Position numbers and translations under genes: made by a program. Positions 1 through 13,900 of a DNA stretch of 64,000 bases are shown here, in pieces (position 1 is the stretch's first letter; each line of letters starts with the position of its first letter). The stretch covers positions 26,554,001 to 26,618,000 of the forward strand of contig JBAIAC010000033.1 in the NCBI GenBank assembly GCA_037349315.1, in the 5' to 3' direction. The notes below the pieces were generated by a model. It ran no database searches. It was not told the DNA's origin and was given only the letters and a program-made list of their open reading frames with translations. Source of the stretch: Chelydra serpentina (lineage: Eukaryota; Chordata; Testudines; Chelydridae).

Positions 1-394
1 TAAGCACCCATGTTGCTGTTGCTCATTAATAAAAATGCTAGCACTGAATTCCGAAGTCTATTGGATGTAACTAACTTGTGAGGAGATATAAAGCAAATAA
101 GAATCAAAACATAGTGCAAAATTTTTTTTTTTAAAGGAGAATCTGTGGGAAAAGAAATGACCACAACAGCTTCAAACTGCTCAAGGGATCGAAGCGGATA
201 GAGTCTCATGACATTTACAAATCTGCTTAGGCAAATCTCCTGAGGTGTGCAGAAAGAACAATGAATTTAGAAACAATTCAGCTTTGTGCATGTATTTCCC
301 TTGGTCTTCAAGCATTACCACCCTACTTAGCATTTGTATAACACCTTGCATCATGAATGCAGTGGGGCCACATCTACTAATTCTCACAGGGAAT

Positions 395-520
395 GATTAT
401 GATCCCAATTTTGCAGATGGAGAAACTGAGGCAAAGAGCGGCTAGGAGACTCGCACACAGTGAATCAATGATGATACTGGGAGTAAGGACTCTGGAGCTC
501 CTGACCAGCAATACAACTTT
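395..520 (-). repeat. MIR/CORE-SINE-like relic
   Basis: The plus strand reads like a reversed MIR: CCCAATTTTGCAGATGGAG, then AAACTGAGGCAAAGAG. It is heavily diverged. Confidence 0.5.
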
Positions 521-1660
521 CAGCCCATTAGGACACATTGTCTCCCTAGTAAGTGTATGTAAGCACACAGTACTGTACATGCATAAATACTGGGCTTTGT
601 GTTCCTTCCTATTCTGCTCACACAATTATTCCCCACCTCAGGTTACAACCTCTGCCATCTCGTTTGAGTGCTCTGGAAATTGCTATGACGTTGCTTTGGG
701 TTAGAAATGAGCTATAGGAGCTGATGGGAAGAAAATCACAGGCAGTAGGTGAAAAAAGTGATTCCCAAATGGAAGGTTCTCACGGGTTTTTATGATGGGA
801 CAGTGAATTTGTAAGAAAACAGTGTTGATCCCAAATGACATCTTGCTGGAGAAATGTAATCTGACAAAGAAAGCCTTGCTCGGGAAGAGGAGGGAATAGA
901 CTGTAACTCATACAGACACATTAAAACGCAGTTGTCACTTGAACACGGTCTGTTCTGGCTTCCTGGGATTACTTCACAAGTACAGCTTCCTTTTTCCTTT
1001 CTGGATCATGTTTTTAACACATCCAAAGACATTCTGTTTGGTGCTGGATATGGATTAAATTTTAATTCCTCTGCCCCAAAGAAATCCTTTGGGAGTAACT
1101 TTTGATTGTATTTTTTTTTTTACACTGTTGCTGCTCTAGTGTTTGGTACCTTTCTGAAATGAAGCATGTAACATACAATGCGCTTGGAAGGGGCATGAGG
1201 GCCAATAAAGATACACTCTGAGCATTAAGGCTAAGATATTTAATATCTACATGCTCCCTGAAAGTCATCAGGTATCCTTGGGCCGAGCTAAGCTAACCCA
1301 TCTTGTCTGTACAGACTGTAAGTATATCCCAGTGGATACATAGACACATACATATATCTATATAGTATATCTATATGCCAGTGTGTACGCACCATTTTCA
1401 GAGTCCTGGCCTTTTGCTAAATGCTTGGTTTTGGTTGTATTCCCCAGAAAAGGAGAATTTGGAGGCACTGACCCCTTGGGCCATAGTCTTTCATCCTTTA
1501 GAAGTAAGAAGAGACTGAGAACATCTATTCCTACTTTCAACCAAGATTTGCACCCCAAGTGGGTGCTGTTTGCAGCGTGGTCAGCCTCTGCAGCCAGAAT
1601 TCATAAAAAACCCCTGCAGGACAGAGCCCTTTTCCCACCATCTGCAGCCTTTACAAATGT

Positions 1661-1666
1661 TTTATT
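1661..1666 (-). terminator. candidate AATAAA poly(A) signal
   Basis: TTTATT on plus is AATAAA on minus, about 205 nt after the stop. Variant ATTAAA signals lie at 1239-1244 and 1061-1066. Any of them, or a site outside the window, could be the true end. Confidence 0.35.
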
Positions 1667-1870
1667 TAACACACAGAGAGCTGGTCGGGTGCAGGAGCCA
1701 GGAGTGTGCTGCAAAATGTGGGAGGGGAGGTTTCCACTGTACAAAGGCTGAGAATGATTGATGTGCAGAGGGAGAGCGGCTCATGCTTTGGCCCCATCAG
1801 ATGCCTGTACAGCGTCTAACACAGGACAGCGGAGAGGGAGGCTCCTCCCTGCAGAATTAGAAGCAGACAT

Positions 1871-1920
1871 TCAGCAGAAGATCTCCTCGCCCTCTGGTGG
1901 TGCTTCTGATGAATGAGCAT
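1871..1920 (-). CDS. AKAP13: AKAP13 last coding exon (EGEEIFC stop)
   Basis: Acceptor CTTTCCCAG at 1921-1924. It completes a GAT codon with the previous exon and encodes [15 protein letters not shown], then TGA (complement of 1871-1873). The EGEEIFC ending is the known AKAP13 C-terminus, which confirms the orientation and the end of the gene. Confidence 0.96.
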
Positions 1921-4900
1921 CTGGGAAAGGAAAGCCAGCCATGAATCACCACCAGAAGGAACAGGCAGGGAAAGGGTGTGTGTTAAAACAAACACGGCCT
2001 ACCACCCCCACTGTCCCATTGTCAAGCACATGACAACCCTTTGGGGTGGTTGACATTTAAAATACACCTTTTAGTTGCTCGACCCACCAGTCCCATGACC
2101 GTGTAACTGGCGTGTAGCAAAATTCCTGAGAGTAATCCACCAGCAGCCTTTCATCCCTGAGGTTCTGGGTTCCAATCTGCCCTGGTTTGTATGATGGGTT
2201 TGAGGCTCACAGGCTAGTCTCCGGTCCATGTGAGGAAACGACTGTATCACTTTACACTGGCAGGTCAGGAGTGATGTGCATCAGCTCAGAGGGGGAGGAG
2301 AGGCAACCGGACTAGCAAGGGGTGCTACAGGACAGGAATGAAGTGCACTGACAGAAAAGGGAGGAAGGGACTTGAACAGCAGGGGGTATTGCAAGAGATT
2401 TCATGGATATAGGCCCAGGTTTCTAAAGGTTTCCTAAGACCTAGCCCTGGCTTCAGGCAGTGTTTATCAGCATAATCATGGAGATTGCCCAAAAGAAGTA
2501 GAAAAATATAAGGCGAGCCCAAGCTATGAAGCCACCTGGGTTAGGTTGGAAGAAAGGAGGGAGAAGGGAGCACTGAGCGCCCCCTTGACATCTGCTGACA
2601 GGATGCAACCCATCAGGCTGGGTGTCAGCGTAACTCCCATGGCCCCAGAAAAGGTGCTCCCATATTGAAGCCCTGGAGAGCAGCAACAATGCCATAGAGA
2701 AGAGAGCAGGGGGAAAAAAATAATAATCAGAGAATGTCGTCATGTCTGTTCTCTGCACGCATGGGACAACGCCTCTCCCTCCCAAACACGCAAAATCACC
2801 TTCTGCTGGAAAATCCGCTCCCAACCTCCGTTTTCTCCACCCCTTTGGCTCCAAAGGCTCCCTGCGATTAAACAGCCACAGACAGCTGCAAGCTCGCTAA
2901 CCTCTAACGATCTCCTCGGGCCCCATCGGACACTCACCAGCAGGTTGGGAGCGGTGTCCTTTGCCCTTTTTCTTCTTGTCCTTCTTCTCCTTTGGCTTGG
3001 ATAAACTGAAGAGGCGGGTGGGCTGCTGCACCTCAGCTGCCTTGTTAGTCTGGTTCGTTGCGCTAAGCAAGTGGAAAGTGCCTTTCTCTTTGTGTGTCCT
3101 TGAGAGACTGTTCCTTTTGGGCGACACAGACAATCCTGCATCCAAGTGCCCCTGTTTGGGAAGGGAAGAACTGTGCTGCTTGGAGTCCTCAGCAGCGGGC
3201 TGGGCGGGGATCCTCCCCGTTTTATCATGGGGGTTTGAAACCTGCAAAGAGGAGAACAGAAGTGTGTTACTGGCAGAAGCAGGCAAAGATCATAATCACG
3301 GGGAGGGTAAGATTACCATGCCTGCTGCCAGAGACAGCCTGTTGCCCTGCATGCCACCTGTAAACACGCCCCCCCCCCCCCCCAAAAAAAGTTATCTTCT
3401 CCTAACAAAAGCCAAACACCCAGAGGCAGCGCTCTCTGTCCAAGGGGGAAGACACAAAGATTTTAAAGATGAACCCTTCCACTCCTTTCCAGATACAGAT
3501 GGTGGCACAACCACCTATGGGCGAGTCCTCTTTAAAAATCTAGGAAACGCAGGCTCCTTCCCACTCCCAGATGCAGATGGTGGTAGAAGCCATGGGAGCT
3601 TTCTAGGGAAGACAATGTTGTAGGATGTACTGATGCATGACGACAAGTGGAATCTTCCTACGTATAAAAGACAAGGCAAAATATTGTACTGCTTTTCTAA
3701 TGTGTCCTCCAGCAACATAACTGAATCCAAGGTATTTAAAGGGGGCGGATTAAGACATGAATTCCTATCCCTACACGCTCCATCAAACATCCCTATTAAT
3801 AGCTTTGACATGTTCTGGATGACGCCTGCCTTCAAGAAGTTGCTTCCTTTTATGACCCTGGCATCTTATTGGTCTTCAGCAGTATTTTCTCTCAGGTGTT
3901 CCTATAGCACCCCCGGCCAGATTATCTGAGCTTCCTGCAAGTAAGTTAGATCTAAATGATAATGCATACAACCTCTTTGCAGAACATGGCATGTTTATCG
4001 GTTCTCAAACAGATCACAATTCATAGGGCCTTGTTCATTATTCAAAATTGCCTGAAGAAATGTCAGCCCCATGGCTGCTCAGGAAACTGGGGGTAGCAAG
4101 TACTCCTCTGATTATCTGCTATTCAGAATTTACTGTTGGAGATAAATGATTGGTCTATTAAGTCACATGGTGCTGTTTCCATTCCCTGAATGCATGACAC
4201 CACTTCTGCTTCAGTCCAAAACAAATTACACTGTGTTATGGAATTAATTCTGTGTCTTAATTAAAGATCTGCTCCAGGCCTGAAATCAGATTTCTGCACA
4301 CGTCTGTATGAACGAGGCCATCCTTCCCTCGTCCAGACCCCTTCTAATGATTTAGTTCCCTTCTTTGCTGCAGCAGTAACTCCAGCTCACTAAGAAGTGT
4401 CCACGGTCCCTGCATGGAGCTGTAACTCTGTACAGCTCTATTCCAAGCCCCTCTGCTCTGTTCCCACCCTTGCTTGCTGTGTCGTGTCTATATGCCAGAC
4501 CGTGAGCTCTCGAGAGCAGGGACACGTCCAGCTAGCTGTTTGTTAGGCGCCTTGTTTTCCCCAGGAATTGAAATTAGAGGGAGTGTTCGAAGTTACGGGG
4601 GGTTGGAAAATGACTACAATGGCAACATTGCATAACTAGTTGACCACAGGGGGTTATAGGGAAACCACACTTTTGGGTGCTAGTTCACATATAAATACTA
4701 AGGGTAGGTCTATACTTACGCGTCCCGTCGGAGGCGCGCGATCGATGTTCTGGGTTCGATTTATCGCGTCTTGTCAAGACGCGATAAATCGAACCAGGAA
4801 GTGCTCCGTCGTCGACGCTGGTAATCCAGCTCGACGAACGGAGTAGGCGGAGTCGACGGGGGAGCCTGCGCGCCGCGTGTGGATCCCGGGTAAGTGCTTT

Positions 4901-7900
4901 TTCATTCGAACTAAGGTACTTCGACTTCAGCTACGTTATTCACGTAGCTGAAGTTGCGTATCTTAGTTCGAATTGGGGGGGGTAGTGTAGACCTAGCCTA
5001 AGGCCTAGCAAGGTAGTGGCAAGGCTTATACTGGGGGAGCTGTTCAGGACCAAGCTTGTCACCACCAAGCTGCTTCTGTGACTGCTGAGGGGTGTGGTCA
5101 GCCCAACTGCGTGTCCCAGACTAATGGACTGGCTGCACATGGAACAAATCTGGGCTTGCCTGTATGTTCCTCACAGGTGAACAAAAACGGTGTGAAAAGG
5201 CCAAAGTGAAATGCACCAGTGATTTCCCCCTCAGCATCCCTGTATGAGCTCTTCCCTGCCATTTGCTATCAGACCAATGAGGAACGTCTCAAAACAAGCT
5301 GGCCAAACACAGATACATTCACAGATGAGCCCCACTAGAAAGAGAAAAGAGACACTACGATTTCACATACCCAGCAGGACCTGCTAGGAATCTTGATTCC
5401 ACAACGCTCTGAGGAACGTCTTTTGCCAGATGTCTCACCCTGCAGCCTTCTGAGACATAACAGGCAAAACATAGCCCCAAACATCAGGTGCAAAAGGAGA
5501 TGCCACTGTTAGAAATCAGGCCCCACATAGCAGCGTCAAAGCTTCTAGATTTCTGGATCTTGCATCTAGTCTGACCTCCTGCAACACATGGGCCACAGAA
5601 CCTCCCCCGGTAATTCAAGTACTAAGCCCATCAATTGGGACTGAACTAGATCATCTCTTTTAGGAAGACATCTGGTCACCCCAGCCATGTGCCCTGCCTG
5701 AGAACTCAACTGGGAGCAGAGTGGTTACCTGTCTGAGGTCAGGCTCCATCTGCACTGGGGGTAATCGCTCCACATCTCTCTTGAGTTGATCCTTCTCCCT
5801 CTCCAGTTGTTTCTGTGCTGCGCGCAGCCGCTCCAGATCCAGCTGGTAGGCTTCTTTCCTCAGCTTCAGCTCTTCCCTCTCCCTTTCCAGATCCTTGTGC
5901 CCCTTATGTGCCTGTTCCTCTCGCTGGGCCAGCCGCACCTCCCGCTCTGTCAGCTCCTTCTCCCGTGCCTCCCACTCCTTCTCTCTCCTCCGCTTCTCCT
6001 CCTGGTGCTGGGCCTGCTGCTTCTGCAGGTTGGCCAGCTCCTGGCGCTGCTTCTCCAGGCTCCGCTGTTTCTCCTGCTCGATCAAGGAGTTTGGCCGGGA
6101 GGAGCTCCGTGTCAGCGCTCTCTCACTGAGAACCAGCTTCTGATCCTCAATATACGTATCCTGCTGCAAGACTACAGCCTGAGGGGAGAGGCGAGGACAA
6201 AGTCAGTGTAGTGCCTCCCATCACTGCATGCAGTAACTAACATCATGAGGCACCTCGCAATTGTAGTACTGGGTGGGGGAGGGGGTGTTCAGTAATCTGA
6301 GTCCAGAACCTAGTAATGTTGGTTTATTTGCCCTGATGAATTAGAGGGGCCCAGTAGGACTGGTTTATTTGAGGTACTTATTTGTAAGACACAGAGTAGG
6401 CCTGACCTGCCAAGCCCCTTCTGGCCTGGGCAGCAAGAGAGCGGGAGAGAGTACAGAGTCACTAGGACACTGGATTGGACCCTTTATGGATGGGCAATGC
6501 AAAGGGAAAGGGGGGGGGGGGGAAATGCTGACCTCACCACAGTCAACACTTGCTGAGGGGGGCTGCTGTGTGGGAAAGAAGCATGTCAAAGCAGGGTATT
6601 GGGTTTACGACTGACCTACCTGCAAAGTGCTGAGCAGCTTGTGGAGGTAGGTAATGCTTTGGAGAACATGCTGCAAGGAAACAAAAGCACAAGAGTGTTG
6701 CTGTTACACCCCGCCTTACTGTCTGACCCCAGGCACGGCCCATTTTCTTTTCCATTATAACTCTAGCGATGAGCAGGGCTCTGTGTTTGTCATGGAAGTC
6801 GCGGACGTCCGTTACTTCCTGTGACCTCCATGACTTCTGCAGCGGCCAGTGTGGCTGACCCCAGGGCTGCCCGAGCAGCTGGCCCCGTGCCCAGCTGCTC
6901 AGGAGGCTCTGGGGACAGCCACACCAGCCGCTCGGGTGGCCCCGCAGCCAGCTGCTGCTGGAGCGACCCTGGGGCCAGCCGCATGGGCTGCTGGTCCCGG
7001 GGACCGCCTGAGGAGCAGCCGATGTGGCTGTCCCCGGGGAACTGCCTGAGTAGCTGGGCCCGGGGCATCTGGAGCAGCCGCTGGGCCCCCGGGGCCCCTC
7101 CCCCCTGGCAGTGGGCCCCACAGGATTCCCCCCCCCCCTTCCCAAAAATGTAATCGGGGATATTTATGGTATAAATCACGGACAGGTCATGGGTGGTGAT
7201 TTTTTGTTACTTGCCCGTGACCTGTCCATGACTTTTACAACAAATGCCCCTGATTAAATCGTAGCCTGAGCAATGAGGCTTACAAAGCCTTGCCATTTTA
7301 TTTAAAGCCACACAGACATCCTTCTACTTCCCCCTGACTCTTCCCACGCTCTCTTCCCTGTACCTACTTATCCCAAACACACGTACTGGCCACAGGTCTC
7401 TATTTATCCATCCATTTCTCTCGGGCAGCTCAGAGACATCTACGATAATCTCACCCTGGCCTTCCTCAGCAATCAGTGCAGTGACCAGCCATTGAAAGAA
7501 CCTGACCGTGGCACACACTCTCACAACAAGGTGCGTGAATCATGCACAGAGCCGTGGGATCGTTGATACCTCACAGGAATGTTCAGGTTGGTTTTTTAAA
7601 CTATTTCCTGCTGTATCAACAGGTTGAAGAGCTAATGACGCTAGGGGAATGATACAGGGAGGGAAAGGAACTGGCATGAGCTGACCATATTTTCAAATTT
7701 GCAGGGAAACAACTGTTAGGGTAAAAATCATAAAAAGGCCCAGAATGTGTGTTCACAAATGCAAACCCCTGCATTTATCATGCAGGGAGCCTGCAAAATA
7801 ATGGGCACACAAATGCTGCATGAGTATTATTGGAGGCCCTTTGAAAATACAGTCCTTAAAGGCAAGCGCTCCAATAACACATACTGGTATAGTGCCAACA

Positions 7901-10900
7901 GAACGCCTGATGCTTTGGGTGACTTCCCGTATCTCAAAACACTGGCTAAGTGCTTCTTTGAATCCTGATGAACATATTGTAATTACTCGTTTAATACAAA
8001 AATTCAATTGACAAAAACTGCAGTATTTCCAATACTTGTGTAATAAATGTTATTAAGGGAACCTTTGCTCACTGTGATACTTAGCTGCTATTAAAGTTAA
8101 TTGGGAGTTACCGATGTGTATCAAAGGGAGAATAGAAACCTAATTGCCCCAACTCACTACACCTGCATCATACAATTACACTCATTCTATCCACAGATGC
8201 ATGGTAAATACAGTCATGTGCTTTCTAATTGTAATTAAACCTTGATGTCTATAATCAACGTGTATCCTACGGCTGGCAATTAGATGCCAGTCAGCAAATC
8301 CTTAGTCTGAGCATCCAAGCCTAAACGCACACACAACACAGTGGGTTTAGCTCTCAGTTTCCTGTACTTAAGAGTCTTGTTACACTTCAGCCTCACCTAT
8401 TGAAACAAATACACTTGGTACCTAAACTGAAGGGGAAAACACCCCACACAAGTAAGACAGGGAGATTGTTCTTACCTCGTTGTTTCTTTTCAACACGAAC
8501 ATCAAATTAGCATTTCCCCCCTGTAAAAAGATCACATCGATTTAATAAAAAGGCAAATGAGAAATAACTGTCTTTCTAAGTAGGTTTAATCATAGAGACA
8601 CACACCCGTTTTCCTTTTTGGAAGGGCAGAACTCATGTAGTTTGTAGTAAGTGAAAAATTATAAAATCAAATGTTAATTAATGATCATTTTGTAGTGATT
8701 CGATAAATTCATCCGCAACGAGAATGGGTGTGAGGTTATGTTTGGCCTTGGTATTTCAACAATGATGCATAATTAGACATGTTTTACTTGATTTGCAGAC
8801 AGATGGCAGATAACCAGTGCCACAGAAGAGTCTATTACCCCGTAAAATTGTTTTAAAGGAGGAATTTTAGTTAGAGCAAAATTGGTTTTGAACACACGGA
8901 CCAATTTTTTTCCAGTGGGGTGAGTTTTAACTTGTTCCAATATGCCCAGAAATATTTGTTTTTTCAGATTTAAAAAAAAGTTACAATGCAAGTGTTAAAA
9001 GTGTCAAAGGCCTATGGATGACATTTGACACAAACACAATAGTACCTTCTTCAAAATGCTGTCTGATTCTGTTCTCCGAAGATCCTGAGCATCATCACCT
9101 TCATCTTTCTCTCCACCTGAAAGGAACACACCAGGTTGGCACAGGTCATTTGGTTTTTCAAACCCCAGATAAAATCCCCAATCATTAGCAACTGTAAAAT
9201 GGGAAAAAGGGACTTTAAAAGTGGAGGCATGCAGCTGAGCCATGCTCTTCACATATGTATGTTTGCTTCCTATTTGTACCAATAAATACCAGCCATTGCT
9301 GACAGAGAGTGGAGAAGAACATAGGTTAGGGATCAGCTTTGGTTTCAAACAGTATGCTGAAAATTTAGCAAGCTGACTTCTGGCTCATCTGTTAGAAATC
9401 TCTCAATTCCATAAACTGTCTCCATTTCACTGCTCTGGTCTCCAAGACCAGTTGTTTTAGAACATGTAGTGTGAGTGACAACTATCAAGTCAGATCTTAC
9501 TACATCAAGCTATGTTTCAATGCTACCCGTGCAAACTGGATTTGGAGGACTTAGACACTAGTCGTGCAGTATCCATGTGCAAACAGGTACGTTATTTGAT
9601 GCTAGCAGCTCACCCATAGCTTCGCACATTAGAACCCTGGAATTTTGATCAGGACACTCGATTTATCCACTGGGATCTTTAATTTCCAGCTAGACAGCTC
9701 ACAAGAGTGCTTCCAATTGAGACATACTACGTGAAAAGACCCACCTGTGCCCGTGGTACCCCTCTAGTAGTTTTCTTCCATTGATTTCAAGGTGCTTTAC
9801 CAACATGGTGTAAGCATCCAATCTTGCTTTGAACAGCCTACTGCACACCACATGCAGTCCAACCGAATCCCCTTCCTGGAGTCTGGCTTTACTGGTAACT
9901 CAAACGAACCCTTAACCAACCCTTAACCTCAGCCTATGCTATCTATCCAAGCATCCTTTCATTCCTTTGGAGGATCCTAGAACCTGCCACTCTCCTCCAT
10001 GTAGACGGGTAAACGATCATTTACTACTATTTTACAGATAGGGAAATGAGGTTAGGAGGCTTGCCCAAGGTCACACGGGAGTGAGTGGCAGAGTTGGGAA
10101 CAGAACCCAGGTTTCCTGACACCCAGCCATGCGCCTTATCCAGTAGGCCCTACAGTCACCTCCCAAAGCCTCTTCAAGATCTCTCAGTATCTAATTCATG
10201 TGAACATATCTCTGCAGAAGCCCAGGAAAGGTAAAGAGTGGGCTAAGCAGTGAACCATCTCACCAGCCCAGCCGGAGGCTGTCCAAATTATTGCTGCACT
10301 AAAAAGCAAAGAAGTGCAACCTAAACAAAATCCCTACGGTTCCCTGAGCCAATGCATTTTTCATTGACAGGACAAGACCTGCTGGGAACTTTGTGGCCTT
10401 CCAATGCCTAAGAAACTCTTATATACGGCACACAGCAGATTGTTTGGAGCTTAAGCTTACCCTGTAGTGCAGAAACAGCAAGGCTGGAAAGGGGGTCGGG
10501 GAGCCTGGTGCTGAGACAGCGAAGCTAGCATAGCACAGCTTAGCACAGATGGGGTGGGAGCGTAGGAGAGAGCACACAGGGCTGAGTTCTGGGGGTATGG
10601 AAATCTCTGGAGCCTGCTGTAGATAAACAGTGAGTTGGGACGCAGTGAATTGTGCAGCCAAACTAAGTACTCATTCATTTGGCTGTGGGAGACTAAATTC
10701 ACTGCGGGGTTGACATGATCGATTGCGTTTGGTTCACATGTGTGTAGTGCGCACAGGGAGGGAGGAGGGAAGGTGGTGTCAGACCCCAGCTAGGACCTCA
10801 GTTCGCTCTCAGGCTGTGGGTGGGAGCCCACTGAAGAGGAGGGAAGAGGGCTACAGATATAGAAGCACTGAAGTGGAAGTGAAGGAAACACATACATAAG

Positions 10901-13900
10901 TAAGGCAAAAGTGTACAAGTACTTTGTGTGTAAAGAAGGAAGGATGGTTTGATGGGAAAGCACAGGACTAGAAGTCAGGAGAGCTGGCATCTATTCCCTG
11001 CTCAGTCACAGGCTTTCAGTAACCTGGGATAAGTCATTCCACCATTATATGCTGCACCTTCTCCATCTGTCAAATGGGTACAGTGATATTTACCAATCTC
11101 ACAGGGGGGGTTGGGAAGCTAAATTCATTTAGATATATAAGCACTTTGAGTTCCTTGGCAGGTAGCTGCCAACCAGGTATGAGGTATTATTAATACATAC
11201 ATACATGCATGCACCATGCAGAAATACTTACACTTGGATGCATTCATCTGATGACTGTCAAATCCCCCAAAAGTTTCTGCTCTTCTAGGAAGGGAGATGG
11301 GGCCAACTCCCCCTTCTTGCTCAGAGTCTGGCAGCAGGTCAGCAGCCCCAAGGGCACTTCCTAGACTCCTACTGATCAGGCTTTGCAAATATTCAACTGA
11401 AAGGATAAAAAGTCACAGGAAAAAAAGGTCCATTAAAAAACATCCTCGGTCTTTACTGACTAGCGTGTTGTTGTTTTCTGGCTTAGAGGTGTCAGGTCAG
11501 TAAATATACAGTACACACTTGTTTGTACAAACATTTAATGGGTTATAGGAGGACCAGGATACAATAAGAGAGGCAGGTGCTCCACCTGCAAAAATGTAAT
11601 GGTACGTCAAACACACTGAGTCTTACACCTGCTTTCCATCGCCCTCTCCCTCCTGGGCAAATGTTCTTGGTGTATTCTTGCATAAAGGCAGGATTGCTGA
11701 CTTCAGCCTGCTGTGTAATTTACCAAGGGAAAGTGGGCTACATCTACTTATGGATTTTCCAAAAGACTCAAGTACCTCTTGTAGATACCAGGCCCATAGA
11801 CTCTTGTTGTGGTATGGAAATCCGTTTAGCCTAGCTGTCAAATTCCATTATGTAGCAGGAGGGGAGTGTAACCAAAGACAGCATGGCCCATGTTTCAAAC
11901 AAAGGACCAGATCTGGGGGTGTAACTGAGTTGCACAGAACAGAGACCAGTGGGCAATGGGATGAAAGTTCATTTTTGCACTGCCCTGACACAGCTCAAAC
12001 TCTATGCAGGACTGGCTCCCCGTGTGCTGGGTTAGCAGCCTGAAGACTCCCAGGTACCTTCACTGTCTTCTTCTCACCGATCATTATCATCCCCTTCCTT
12101 TCCTGAATTTGTGAGACTCGACTGTCTCATATGCTTTACTCTCTGAGGAGGAGACTGTGTCTTTGCTTATGTTCAATATTATTATTACTGTTTATTCATT
12201 GTCAGAGAAGGGTCATTCTCCTGAAGGTGGCATTTGAGCACTCATGGATTCCACACCACACTGTTGTTTTGGGCACTGTAATTAATGGGACCGTTTAGTT
12301 TGTTTACCCTCGTTTATTGCACTTTTCATAATGGTCTCCCCTTTGTGTGCCTCCTCTGTATTGGACCTGAACAGCACTCTGGAGACCGCGCCATCCTCTT
12401 GCATGCTACAATCAGTCATATCCCGGAAAATCTTCTCCTTTTCCTCCAGCAGCACTAGGATCTGCTGATCTTTCTGCTGAAGCTGTTCTGTGGGTGAACA
12501 AGGGAACACTAATTTAAAACAGAAAACAATGCTACTTTAAGGAAACTGAATAATCCCTGTGACACGGGCCCCATCATGTGGTAAATCAAAGAACAGCAGG
12601 AATTGTGTGCAGCGTACAATCTACATTTAGGCCTTTCAGTGTTGTCGCAGCCATGTTGGTCCCAGGATTCTAGAGTGTATACAGAGTCTATAAGCAGGCT
12701 TGGCAGACTTTGATTTTTATTTTTGTTTTATAATTTTGATGGATAATCTCAACATTTCTTTTTGAGCATTTTTTTTTCAATTTTCATCTATTTAAATGTA
12801 TAAAATTGCAGGAAATTAGGGGTTTTCCCATTTTTACGGCTTTAAATTTTCACTGTTGCAGGAAATTTCGGGGGTGGGGGGTGGGGGGGTGGAGGGGCCA
12901 GTGTCAGACAATAGGGAGTGTCAGAGAATTATTTAAAAACAGATGATGAGATTCAAAAAGTTGAAGCTTTATAACCATTAAAACACAAATTGTCAACATC
13001 ACATGTCAAAAATATACAAAGTAAATATATTCAAATCAAACTCTAAGTTCTTAAGCGGCACTTTTCTTACTTCACCTATCTGCAGATTTAGATTTCATTG
13101 ATGGGGAAAAATTTTTGGTGTGTGTACAGTGAAACTGACCTTTACCGATAAACAGTTAATCCTTCCAAGTCAAGCTATATGCTCTCACAAGGAGCAGTCC
13201 CCCATGGAGTCAACCTCTGTTTCTCCAGATGAGGCTGGGGGACATTGAAAGTAACACAGCTCGATGAGGTGTCACACACACAGATGCATTTGAAACACGT
13301 TAGGGGTCAGAACCTCATTTCAGACCATCCAGGTTTAGACAAAGCGTGACTATAGTTATTCTAAGCAGCAAACACCAGAGTCAATCAACAGTAAAAAATA
13401 ACAAATTCTAAACTGTTTGGGCTAATGCCCACAGTGAAGCATTTCAGAATCCCCAGAGAGCTGCGGTTTTAGCAATATTGCATCCCCAGTACGCAGGCTG
13501 CTCAATGCTCCTCAGTTTATAAATTCATACACACAATGGTGCAATTCCTGGGTTATTGTATTCACTTGGCCTTTGACCTTTTTTACATCTCAGACCTGAG
13601 GGGAGGCTACAGCATAGGCAGGCACTAGGCACAGTCCTCCTCTTTGTGGTACCAAGGCACTATGCTTTGCACTCATTTCTTTGGCCTCCCTTCTACTCGG
13701 AGGCAGGAGTAACTTGGCAGCCACGCGGCCGTACTCGCATTAATCCAGGAATGGGCACCCTTGTGCTCTCTGCCCTGCTTGCTGGCTCTTTTACTTTGCC
13801 TTTAAATACACACCCCTCCACCGGGGCTACGACGACAGCCAGCAAAGAGGATTTCTGCAGCTACGTTGGTCATTTGGTGTCTCAGAAATAAAGTCAGCAC

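Larger units (their letters stand above)
1..1870 (-). other. AKAP13: AKAP13 3'UTR and downstream sequence
   Basis: Non-coding sequence after the AKAP13 stop. All six frames are broken into short ORFs with no recognisable protein. I see a MIR-like relic (about 395-520) and short T tracts. How much of this is transcribed cannot be read from sequence alone. The mammalian 3'UTR is long, so most of it could be mRNA. Confidence 0.6.
3242..5728 (-). other. AKAP13 intron after coiled-coil exon
   Basis: Holds a C15 tract followed by seven A at 3369-3390, a Harbinger-like MITE (4702-4998) and a probable CR1 fragment (5545-5690). The remainder looks unique. Confidence 0.85.
9117..11231 (-). other. AKAP13 intron with MIR relics
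   Basis: Contains MIR-like relics at about 10005-10145 (minus) and 10950-11105 (plus). Nothing else recognised. The intron at 8521-9045 shows nothing notable. Confidence 0.75.

Noticed and set aside
2961..3623. 220-codon plus-strand open frame
   Set aside because: It overlaps the antisense of the AKAP13 penultimate exon, runs over a C15/A7 tract and has no recognisable domain.
5786..6211. 141-codon Leu/Pro-rich plus-strand open frame
   Set aside because: It is the antisense shadow of the Glu/Lys-rich coiled-coil exon; its composition follows from that.
6821..7179. Overlapping GC-rich open frames
   Set aside because: They sit in the GC-rich repeat at 6774-7252 and look like low-complexity translation.
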